In this document: one piece after another, positions 54,391-64,000 of the stretch | How the letters are laid out: every line of letters begins with the position of its first letter | Position numbering within the stretch: the stretch's first letter is position 1 | Assembly: GCA_949752745.1 (NCBI GenBank) | Contig: OX457026.1 | Coordinates: forward strand, 26,722,116-26,786,115 | DNA from: Protula sp. h YS-2021 | Lineage: Eukaryota; Annelida; Polychaeta; Sabellida; Serpulidae | Length of the DNA stretch: 64,000 nucleotides | Reading direction: 5' to 3' | Notes under the pieces: model-generated | The model's database searches: none | Seen by the model: only the letters and a program-made list of their open reading frames with translations | What the model was told of the DNA's origin: nothing | Made by a program: the position numbers and the translations under genes

Positions 54391-56590
54391 GATACGGCAC
54401 TATAGCTAGCCTCCAGTGGTGATGTCAATGGCATGAATTTGCAGTACTTAAATCAGTGGCTGACCCCTTCGTCCGCACCCCCCCCCCCCGTTGGAGAAGG
54501 AGAGGTGTGGATCTTTAAATCGAGAATCAAAACACTTTTTTCCTCCTTAAGTCAGTGGTGAATCGTTTTCCACCCAGCAAATATTTTGAAGTCAATCTTT
54601 CCGACGTCAATCCAACATCGATTTTTGGTTGAAAGAGATATTGGAACCGATACGAACAGTGTAATTTACTCAGTCAGTGTATTAAAACTCCAATCGGTTG
54701 TTTTATTCCTCGTTCCGTATTTTTGATTGCCAATGGAGTCGAAGTGACGTGTTATGCCATTAAATAAAAAGTTTTAGAAAATGTGGGATATTGCTAAACA
54801 GACCCATAAACATTCTGTTTACCTTGGGTGGGGGTGGGGGTTGGGCGGGTACTTGCTACATGTGGGTTGTTATGTATGTTCGAAAAAGAAGAAGAAAGAA
54901 ACCATGTGAAACGATGCGGTGGATTACTCTGTATCTGACGTAATTTTGTTCACAAATTAGCGTCACAAAGGACGGGGAGGGGCTTCTTTCGGAACTGCCC
55001 AAGGAGACCTAAATTGCAAGCACACTTCTCAAAGTAAGTGTGTGTATAGTTTTTGCTCAGCAGGAGCGTGCGTTCTATCTGCATCTAAACACAGAAATAC
55101 TTAATTTGCTGAAAAGGTTTTTCATAATAAAAAGTGTTTAACTGAATTTGACACTCCTTGTTTAAGACTGAAATTGCAACCAATTTGCCCGTGAATGCCA
55201 ACCCCCGTATCCATACTTGAGAAATTACGCTTCGTTGTTGTCCAACAGTCAGCCTCAACGGCGGTTCGATCTGTTGTGTAACACCTTTTTATTCCGCAGA
55301 CCTATACTGGGGATTCCTCGAATGTAGCACCCATAACACAAAACAGAGGAATTACTTTGTAAAATATCCATCCGCTCTGTGTTTATACATAACAGATAGC
55401 TCTCAGAGGTCAGCTGTTTTATAACAACGACTAAGTGTTTGATCTCCAGAGGGGACACTCACGTACCATCTGGTTACCATGCATGTCCGCAACTTTTTAA
55501 AACAACCTCTAACGCGAAATGCTAATTATGAAATAATACCCTCCTTTTTAACCAAACGCAGATTAAAATTCCGAAAATAACACCCTATTCCCCCTCTTTT
55601 TGTACGAAACGCGGAGTACTGAACCAAAAATACCCTCCTTTTTAACGAAATTGGCAATTTGGGCCACATCTGGCTTCAAAATTACCCCTTTCTCCGCGTT
55701 ATTTTTGGACATGCATGGTAAAACAAAACATATGCCGATCGACTCCATATGCAATAAAAAATGCGGGGCGTTCACCTTGCAACAATTTTAACTATGTCAC
55801 AGTCATACTTGTTAAGCACAGTGAAAAACAATGGGCACGTTTGTTAGTAAAGAGATTACGAGAGAGGCTGTTGGGTGATGTTGAACAATGTGGTCAAGAG
55901 GAATAAAACAGTCGATTGGAGTCTAGAGTTTCGGTATCCTTTTCAAGCAAAAATCGGAGTCGGATTGACGCCGAAATCCGACGCCATACCCCGCTAAACA
56001 TAACTGACGTTTTATTTTCGTAAAACGCTCTTGTATGAGTAAAAGCGCAATTCGCGTTCTCCACTTTTATCGTAATGTCCCACCCAACTGGGTGTGTTTG
56101 GCGCAGCAGAGCAATACTTCAATGAGGCTTGGTAACAGTTACCAAGAATGCTGATTGGCTGGGACCAAGGACAGGACTATTCGAGTCACTAGAAAAAATT
56201 TTAGTTCCTAATTGCGTGATTCTTAGAGTTTTACGAGAAAGCCCGTATAAAAGTGGAGATAAGCGAATTCGGAGCTTTTACGAAGTAAAAGAACGTTTTT
56301 GTTAAGTTGTGAAAAGGTTATAATGTTTTCCTAACCAAAAAACGAACCTTTTTTGGTTGCAAAAACATTATATTCAGCAACCAAATGAGAACGTAATTTT
56401 ACAAACCAAAATCAAACCTAATTTGGTTGTAGAAACGTTACATTTACCAACCAAATAAAAACGTTTTTTTTTTTCCAAAACAAAACAAACGTATGGTATT
56501 AGAACGTATTTCCCACTTGCAAACATAGTTTGCAAATGGGTACGCTTTGCAAAGAATTCTGGCCGTTTATTCCTTCCTTTTTTTCTTCTT
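54391..56590. other. Non-coding stretch
   Basis: Poly-C and poly-G runs near 54478 and 54830. An inverted pair of phrases near 56310-56470 (AACCAAATGAGAACG, AACCAAATAAAAACG) belongs to a family seen again near 59160-59300. No supported gene. Confidence 0.4.
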
Positions 56591-56900
56591 TTCCGTCACG
56601 GAGGTTTCCAGAAAACTCCTCCTATGCTATTTGACGTAGGACGATGAAATTTGGCACAGAGATGGAGGGTGATAAGATGTCGTGAAATCCGCAAACTTTT
56701 TTACCTTGACCTTCAAGGTCAAGGTCAAATTGAGGTCAAAGTTTTTTTACCTCAAAGTGGTTTCCAGAAAACTCCTCCTACACGGTTTGTAGTAGAAAGA
56801 CGGCATTTGACAGAGACATAGAGGGTAATGAGTTGTCGTGAAATCCGCAAAATTTTTTTACCTTGACCTTCAAGGTCAAGGTCAAATTGGGGTCAAAATA
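56590..56900. repeat. 160-bp tandem repeat with TCAAGGTCA motifs
   Basis: Two units share GGTTTCCAGAAAACTCCTCC, GTCGTGAAATCCGCAAA and TTACCTTGACCTTCAAGGTC followed by AAGGTCAAATT. Each has tandem and palindromic TCAAGGTCA/TGACCTTGA. Confidence 0.85.
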
Positions 56901-57049
56901 TTTTTTCAAAAACCTATTCCATCACGAAAAATTGCTGGAAATAGCGCTCAAATCATTGTTTCAACACGTGTACGGTGTAAGTAGGCAGGAACATCATGGA
57001 TGGAATCTCGACATTCAGTGTCAAGGTCATGTGACTTTTGTATATTGAA

Positions 57050-57500
57050 ATCTGTTAGAGAAGCATTGTCCATTATGTGGAAAACGGTTAAAGATAGAGC
57101 GATTTTGAGCTTATTTTCGACCCTTTGGGCCTAAAAGACGTTATATAAGAGGTACCTCGGTGACCTTGACCTCATCCGTCATGGTCAAGGTCAAAAACCA
57201 GAAGTTGACCATTATCTCGAAAATGGTTAGAGATAGAGCGATTTTGAGCTTATTTTCGATCCTTTTTGCTTAAAAGACGTTATATACGAGGTACCTCGGT
57301 GATCTTGACCTCCTCCGCCATGGTCAAGGTCAAAAACCGGAAGTTGACCATTATCTCGAAAACGGTTAGAGATAGAGCGATTTTGAGCTTATTTTCGATC
57401 CTTTGGGAATAAAAGACGTTATATACGAGGTACCTCGGTGGCCTTGACGTCCTCAGTCATTTTCAAGGTCAAAAACCGGAAGTTGTCCATTATCTCACAA
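57050..57500. repeat. About 120-bp tandem repeat with TCAAGGTCA motifs, three to four units
   Basis: Units share GGTTAGAGATAGAGCGATTT, TGAGCTTATTTTCGATCCTT, AAAAGACGTTATATACGAGG, TACCTCGGTGACCTTGAC and GTCAAGGTCAAAAACCGGAA. The first three units are about 90% alike by eye. Confidence 0.9.
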
Positions 57501-57899
57501 ACGGTTAGAAAACTGAATTTGATTATTTGAGATTACATTGTATTTACTTCGATATCCTTGTTCATGATAATAATTCGGAAGCTGACAATTATGTGGAAAG
57601 ACTGAAAAATGTGTCTTTGACCAGATAGATTGTACCATTGCAAGTGGGTGTCATTTCGCTACGTGTAGCGAAATTCGGTCTAGTTGAAATTGATTTTTAA
57701 AGAACCAAAAACAAACGTTTTGTATAAGAACGTTATTATATCGATTTTAAAGAATGCCATATATTGGAACGTCAAGGAAATGTTATAGGGATTTTAATAC
57801 TTTTTAAAAGTAATTTTAGATATGAATGATAAATTCGCAATAGCAAGAATTACATTTTACATGCGATAATTCAAATTCAATTCACGTATATTTGAGTCT

Positions 57900-58710
57900 A
57901 GTCCCAAACCCCCCCCGACCGAACCCCCATCCCCGGCCCTAACCCCCCCCCCCCCCCGTCAAAACCCCCCAGACTAAAAACCCCCGGCGGCCTAAGCCCC
58001 CCCCCCCCCCCCGACCCAAAACCCCCCGATTCTCAGGTCTATTTTATATTTTTAACTGCGATACACCCACGTTGTTAAGTACACTTTAAATGCCCATTGA
58101 AGAGTTCACACGGCGTTTAAAGTTGCAATTTCTGAACCACTGAAGGAATTGATCGTCATTATAAAAGAAACTTCATACATCCATTGATGCTAGCACTCAG
58201 TTTTTGAAACTGCAATTGCTCTTACGATTGATGAGTGTGTACACATTAAAAATTGCAATTCAAATACGGGTTGCCAGATCAGTCGAGTTTACAAATTACA
58301 ATTTCTTTTTCGATAGATGTGACTTATATCCATTGTGATTCGCTTGAATGGGTAATTTAGTGAATAGCTTCAATACTAACAAGTCCTAAAGAGATCAGCT
58401 CCAGTTCATCGATTCCGAGTTCCGGAGTAGGTTTGCAGGAACGTATAAAATGACCCAGATTGCCGTGAAAAATAATACTACCATCATGATATATTGTACC
58501 AAGAGCATTTGTACGTAAAGCAAAAAAAAAAAAAAAAAAAATTATCATGATGTGTAAGCGATTAGGAGAAAGTGAAAATAAAGGAAGAAAATATCATTAC
58601 ACATTTTCTTTGAGAACGGGGGGGGGGGGGGGTAGGCCGCCGGGCGGTTTTAGTCGGGGGGTTTTGACGGGGGGCTTTCGGCCGGGGGGGGGGGGGTTCG
58701 GCCTGTTCCC
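57900..58710. mobile_element. Inverted repeat with poly-C/poly-G arms
   Basis: The left arm 57905-58035 has C-runs joined by GTCAAAACCCCCCAGACTAA and CGGCGGCCTAAG; the right arm 58618-58700 is its complement (TAGGCCGCCGGGCGGTTTTA, GTCGGGGGGTTTTGACGGGG). The 580-bp centre has AT-rich repeats of the phrase AATTGCAATTT / GCAATTTC. Probably a non-autonomous foldback element. Confidence 0.75.
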
Positions 58711-59149
58711 CATATATGTAACTAATTACTGTAATCTATACCTAAGCATTAAATGTGCAGATAAAAAAGCCCATAAAAAGGGAGGGCAGGGAACTTGGGG
58801 GGAATTTCCGTAAGGAGAATTGTTCGGGGGAGGGGGCATTCGAAGTGCGAAGAGTTGGTTCAGGGGAATTGTCTTAGACGCACATTTCAACGGATGCGTC
58901 GTGGCGTAAAGTGTAAGTTCGTCGCTTTGGATGCCAGAGGTTCCCGGTTCAAACCCATTCGTGAAATGTTAGTTGCCAAAAAAAAAATAATGGTAGTTCT
59001 TAAAAAATTAAATTTGATGTGATGATGGTGCAAGATGCATCCTCCCAGAGTGAATAAGTTTTCTATTTTGAAGAATGTTGAAGGATATTTTTCAAATCTT
59101 TTGTTTTACGCACGTTTAACTAAAAAGGGTTTCTTAAGGTTGTGTATGA

Positions 59150-59420
59150 AACAATATAAAATGTTTTTTAGAAAACGTTTTTAGAACGTCGCGGAAAAAC
59201 GTTTTTAGGCATTTCATATACAACCTTTAGAAAACGTTTTTTGCAACTTTAAAAGTTCGGGAAAAAACATTTTTAAAACGTTATTACAACCAAATTTGTT
59301 TTACGGTACTGATGTTGCAAATCCGACACCAGTACCATTTCATATACAACCAAAACCGGCAGGTCAGCCCGACGTCAAAAACGTCGGGTCACGACGTCAA
59401 CCCGACGTCATTCTGCCATC
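59150..59420. repeat. Inverted AAACGTTTTT-rich segment and CGACGTCA phrases
   Basis: GTTGTGTATGAAAC at 59139 and its complement-like GCATTTCATATACAACC at 59209 enclose AAAACGTTTTT repeats; a third ATTTCATATACAACC follows at 59336, then GACGTCAAAAACGTCGGGTC and ACGACGTCAACCCGACGTCA, themselves palindromic. Likely a small foldback repeat. Confidence 0.55.
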
Positions 59421-60319
59421 AAAATGTCTGCTGGGAAGTGGCGATGTGTGGTTTGATCGTGCATAGAATTTATGAACGGTCACATTCCTTACAACCTTAT
59501 ATGTATAAGCGAACTGTACGATAGAAATGCTTGATCACGCTGCAAAATATTAAAATGGGAATATTTGTATATGCATGTTTCTGTTATAATTTACATTTTG
59601 AAAGAGGAAAATATAATTAATTTAAATTTAAGAAGATCTACGTACTTATCCTTAAACTGGTAAAACAGATTATTATCAACACCCCCTCCCCCCTGTTCCA
59701 CCCATTATTATTTCGGTACACTCCAATAGCCTTTTATGTAATTCCGTCTATCTTTGTTTGGGTCCGTTCCGCACTCATGAACACGGTGTATTTACTAAAC
59801 CATGAAAGACCAATCAATGCCTGCAGTCGAACCAAAGTTGTTCACCTTGAGAAATATACTAGAAGCTGTACTACTTTCGGGTCTTCCGAGTTCATTCACA
59901 AGCTTTTTTTGACACTTCCAATGTGCCCAGCAGACACTGCACCGTGGGCGTGTGTTCTTGTCAGCGTGTTCTTGGTAGTCACATTAAGGCGATATTATCT
60001 AATATTGTTTTGCTTGTGATTTACCTGTTAGGGTACTAGTACAACACGACTTTTTGGGGTGTATCACAGAAATCTAATATCTTACTTATAATTTTGATGA
60101 TCCTGAATAATATTTATGGAATAGAGTATAGGATAAAAGCTGCAATTGTTCATGTGGTATGAGCAACAGTGTATAAAATTAAAATGCAAAGAAATTCTCG
60201 GATAATATTTATTGCGATCCTAGTATCTGTTCAGGTAACCGCCTTTCATTTGCGTGAGTTGATAAAGCAAAACCCAAATCAGCAGGACAATTCCATACTG
60301 CAATGAATGCGCTGTTGTT

Positions 60320-62075
60320 TTCAGCCAAATCACACTTTGGGTGTTTATCATAAAATGCGCAAGAATTTTGATTTTCGACTGCGAGGGAACCGGGTAAAAT
60401 GAAAAAAAAAAAGACATGGAAAAGTATAGAAGAAATATCGCAAACCAGTTTTACACTCGTAAATAAAAGAAATTGATAATTGAAACTATTTGTTAAAATC
60501 TTTAATAAAGTTTTAGAATAGCATACGGGTTGTTAAAAAACCCAATTGCTCTTTGGTGCAAGAGAAATTGGACATTAATCTCTCACTCTCATTTCTTTCA
60601 TTTTTACCCCGTTATTTTTATTTGAAACGCAGAATTTTTGCGCATTTTTATTGGGAACGCCCAAAGTGTGATTTTGGGGATGCTCCTTGTTCAAAAGATA
60701 TAGATTGGTCCGGAACTATAATAGGATTTATACAACAGATTAAATAAATATGCATATCATTTGGGCGTAGGTCATAAGTACAATTCACTTTGTGGTCCTT
60801 ATAAGGAGAAAAGGTGGTTTTTCGATTAAACCTTGCAATATCGCTCGATCAAGGACCGGGAGTGGTGTGTGTATAAGCCAAATCACACTTTGGGCATTCC
60901 CAATAAAATGCGCAACAATTCTGCGTTTCGAATAAAAATAACGGGGTAAAAACGAAAGAAGTGGCATAGAGATTTCGCCTATATGTGTCAAATTTCTCTT
61001 GCACCAAGAGCAATCGGGTTTTTAACAACCAGTATACGCTGTTTTAAAAAGTTCTTAAAAGTTTTAACAAATAGTTTCAAGTCTCAATTTCTTTTATGTT
61101 TCAAGTATGAGCTGTTTTTGCAATATTTCGTCTTTATTTTTAAACATTTCTTTCATTTTTACCCGGTTAATTCTGTCGCAGTCGAAATTCACAATTGTTG
61201 CGCATTTTATTCGAAACACCCAAAGTGTGATTTGGCTTACCCAGCAGCGTTACCATACACCCGAGTGATTTTTGCCCGTACTTCGGGGGGGGGGGGGGGC
61301 TGGGGCATTTGGTATATGTTACCATGTGTAGAAAAAACGAGGAGAAAGGGACCGGTGATTGTGAGCTGAACCTTTCGGTGAGACGAGTTAAAGGGTAATC
61401 ACTCCTTGGGTGTTTCGAACAAAATGCGTAAGATTTTTTAATTTCGACTGCAAGGTAACTGGGTGAAAAAATGAAAGAAATATAGAAGTAAAAAAAAAAA
61501 AAAAAAAAAAGAAGAAGAAGAAGAAAAACCGCTCATAATCGGAACATAAAAGAAATTGAAACTTAAAACTATTTGTTAAAACTTTTATTAAATTAAAAAA
61601 AAAAAAAAGCATACGAGTTGTATAAAAATGACGATTGCTCTTTGGTGCAGAGAAATACACGTATGACATTTAGCACATTCAAAAGGCGGCATTTTTGCAC
61701 ATTTTATTCGGAACGCCCACAGGGTGAGTTGGCTTATAAATGCTGCACTGAGAGACTGCGTTTCGGGATGATATAGATGGACAGTGGTGTAGAAGTGCAG
61801 TAAGAAATCATGCCCGAAAAAAATCGGCCTATAGTTTCCTCTTCACAAGAGGTACGACTTTAATGCAGAGCATGGAAATATGCACGACTAAAATAGTATG
61901 CTTTCAACATACAAGGCGACAACACACCCGTTATTAGAACCTAAGTCATGTTGAAAAGGTCACTGAAATTGGGGGACGGTCGTAGGTCACGCGTCAGTCA
62001 CATTGTAGGTATTTTTTTTCGAATAAAGTGCGGAAGGTTCTACGCTTTTATTTTTGACTGCAGATCAACTGGGTA
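60320..62075. repeat. Dispersed repeat family with CCCAAAGTGTGATTTGG core, both orientations
   Basis: Copies near 60320-60420, 60545-60690, 60865-61010, 61010-61240, 61395-61650, 61665-61740 and 61990-62070 share CAAATCACACTTTGGG, AAAATGCGCAA, TTTCGACTGC and CGGGTAAAAATGAAAGAA or complements, and the tail CTCTTGGTGCAAGAGAAAT. Orientation alternates. Small ORFs in it are not genes. Confidence 0.75.
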
Positions 62076-62079
62076 TAAA

Positions 62080-63137
62080 TAAAAAATAATTGCAGGCGGG
62101 GATGAAAATCGAAGTTGGGGGTGGGATGGATTCTTGCTATTTTGTTTCAGTGAATGCTTTTTTTTATATATTTTTCTGGGTAAAAAAAATTATTGTAGGG
62201 GTGAAAATCCAGGTGGTGGTGAGGGGGGGGGGGGGGAGGAGGGTAGAGTAGGTTCTTGTTATTTTGTGTCAGTGAATGCTTCGTGATTAGTATATTTTTT
62301 GTTTCTGCAGAGCTGATCGCCGTGTGACTTAAGTTCTCAACCACTCCTTGTTCATGTTGACGCAGGAGATTAATCAGAATTATATACTTAATCGGCGTGT
62401 TTATGGAATGTAACGCACGGCCTGTTTGAGTACCGGCCTGAGTCAAATCATACAACGTTACACTTGCTTAATAGAGCTTTAGTCTTGGTTTTCAGTGATG
62501 AAATGGAAAGGGGGTAGAATTGTTTTTTTCCTGTCTCACGTACAAGTTCTTTGTAAACTTTTTGCTTCCTATTTTTTTTCCAAAACTAAAATGCATGCAA
62601 ATAAATAAAAATTAAATTTATTTTAGTAAAACTGAAATTAACACAAACGATTGTTACAGCCTTTCATCAAACTTGTTGCTGTATGCTTATAAAGCACAGT
62701 TAATTTTTTAGTTCACAATAATATTGATTATGCATGTGTTTGACATCAAGTTTTAACTCCAGTGAATGGTATCTATACATTTAGAAATATTTAGTCGGAT
62801 TTGGCAACTTCGTCCTTTCACGGATTCCTTAACGACACCTTGTTCGGAAAATATTGAATATGAAATATTGTCCTCTAACCCCTTCTGCCTCACCAAGATT
62901 AAAAAACAGTCAAAGTTTTGAGTTTATTAATGGAATATTTTAGGGGGAAGGGGGGTGATGGTTGAGGTAGTCTATGGGGGAACGGGATTAGTGGTTACCC
63001 ACAACAGAGCCACCGTCCGCGTTGCCCTTTCCAAGTGAGGAAAAAATTTCTTCAGTAACTCTAATAATATTAGAAAAGGTGATAACCGGAGTCTCGTACA
63101 GTCGTGAAGTCTGATAGAAAAATGCCATTTCAGTACT
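62080..63137. other. Non-coding stretch with two related G-rich phrases
   Basis: Two copies of a phrase (GTTTCAGTGAATGCTT and GTGTCAGTGAATGCTTC, each following GATGAAAATC/GTGAAAATCC and a GT-rich run) lie at 62100-62285. The rest is AT-rich with a G-run near 62225. No gene supported. Confidence 0.4.
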
Positions 63138-63140
63138 TAC

Positions 63141-63202
63141 AAGTGGAATGCAATTGAAATACTGCAACAGCGTCTTGCTTGTGTGGGCCTTGAACCCATT
63201 AT
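63141..63202 (-). CDS. Candidate orphan exon on minus
   Basis: 62 bp between a strong acceptor (pyrimidine-rich tract, CCCTAG|) and donor CTT|GTAAGT. It reads NGFKAHTSKTLLQYFNCIPL in the open frame. Its end phase (0) matches the start phase of the orphan exon at 22192-22348, so both could belong to one gene with a 41-kb intron that hosts the Polinton cluster; this is untested. No family recognised. Confidence 0.45.
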
Positions 63203-64000
63203 CTAGGGAAAAAAAGAAAAGGTAACAAAAGAATGCTGTTATATAGCACGTCCTTCATGACGAGTCGGGCGTAACGAGGACCTCCCGTGTAATACCTGCT
63301 TGGCCTTGCTGCACACGAATTATTTCCCTTGAAAGGTCACACAGAACACAGAATCACAGTCCGTTAACTGTATCTTAAGAACGCTTGTATTATGTCAAGA
63401 ACGGTAACTGTGTCTAGCACACCCGAAAGCAGGGATGTGGGTATAACGTGGACTAATATGTGAATTGAATGCCTGGGTACTTGGGCGGGAATTTTGTGTT
63501 ACTGTGTGCCGATACACACGGTCTACTAATTGTGGCGTCTGAAATAAGGATCAAGTTACCGTTTAAAGGAAAATACAACGCACGTCAACTCACAAAAAGT
63601 CAAACCTGTAATATTGTGATAACTCCATTTTGTCCCTCACAAACAGCACTAAAATGATGCTAGTTTTAGCTAACTCGGCTGTGAAAAATAAGCGTCGGAA
63701 ATGAAAACTATTGCCCAGTATGTGGCCAGCTGTTGACAGACACGATTGCTGAACATGCTGCAGGACCTCGGTTTGAATCTCCAAATGTTCGAGTAATATG
63801 TTCACGCCAGTATCTGTCTTTTAAAAAGGAACAAACATCAACTTTTGAAGAACCTCCAATTGATAATCATAAAACATAGAAAAGTACACCCTTTACCACT
63901 TTTTAGTCACCCGCCGCCGCGTAGGGCGAAGTGGGGGACTATTGAATTTCCGGTCCGTCCGTCTGTCAACGTTTCGGATATGATGTCTTTTGTGTGATAG

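Noticed and set aside
58547..58813. Gly-rich 88-codon ORF
   Set aside because: It is driven by the poly-G arm of the foldback element.

Overview
The window is animal nuclear DNA. It has spliced protein exons with GT-AG borders, large introns, abundant microsatellites and minisatellites, a non-LTR retrotransposon, a hAT relic and Maverick/Polinton elements. The gene structure and repeat style (CTGTCCGTC-rich repeats, TCAAGGTCA-rich tandem repeats, Polinton load) suggest a marine invertebrate, perhaps a mollusc or another lophotrochozoan. No species can be named from this sequence.

Region 1 (1-14.6 kb, minus strand) is the 5' half of RIC1, the RAB6A-GEF complex partner. Fifteen coding exons were placed by similarity and splice phase, from the start codon at 14606 to an exon at 159-314. 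The rest of the gene lies off the left edge. The intron between exons 14 and 15 is filled by a minisatellite of about 5.3 kb with a 41-bp unit. The array begins at the exon-14 splice donor and repeats a donor-like sequence in most units.

Region 2 (14.6-24.2 kb) is mostly non-coding. It holds a hAT transposase relic (minus, about 16.4-16.8 kb), a decayed reading frame (minus, 18.3-19.0 kb), a degenerate tandem repeat near 20.5 kb, a possible spliced gene on plus (21.2-23.1 kb) and one good orphan exon on minus (22192-22348).

Region 3 (24.2-52.4 kb) is a cluster of three long-inverted-repeat elements. Element 1 (24204-30216) and element 2 (about 30527-34994) look like deletion derivatives of Polinton-like viruses. 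Both keep a C2H2 zinc-finger gene, and element 1 also keeps a PC4-like gene and a relic that sits beside a PC4-like gene in element 3. Element 1 carries a 5'-truncated LINE in its right arm. Element 3 (35895-52428) is a nearly full-length 16.5-kb Maverick/Polinton with a 6-bp target duplication AATTGA and AG...CT termini. Its plus-strand block runs: acidic protein, PC4-like/zinc protein, two small proteins, chromodomain integrase, packaging ATPase, conserved structural-type proteins, major capsid and cysteine protease. Its minus-strand block holds PC4-like proteins, a protein-primed-type family B DNA polymerase with N-terminal zinc fingers, and a Cys-rich protein. A LIM-like ORF sits on plus at the right end. 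Most large genes carry stops or frameshifts, so the copy is decayed. Several small genes are intact and many keep a TATA box 47-62 nt before the ATG.

Region 4 (52.4-64 kb) is repeat-rich non-coding DNA: a MITE-like inverted repeat, arrays of nuclear-receptor half-site-like TCAAGGTCA, a G/C-homopolymer inverted repeat, a dispersed repeat family at 60.3-62.1 kb, and one candidate exon on minus near 63.17 kb.
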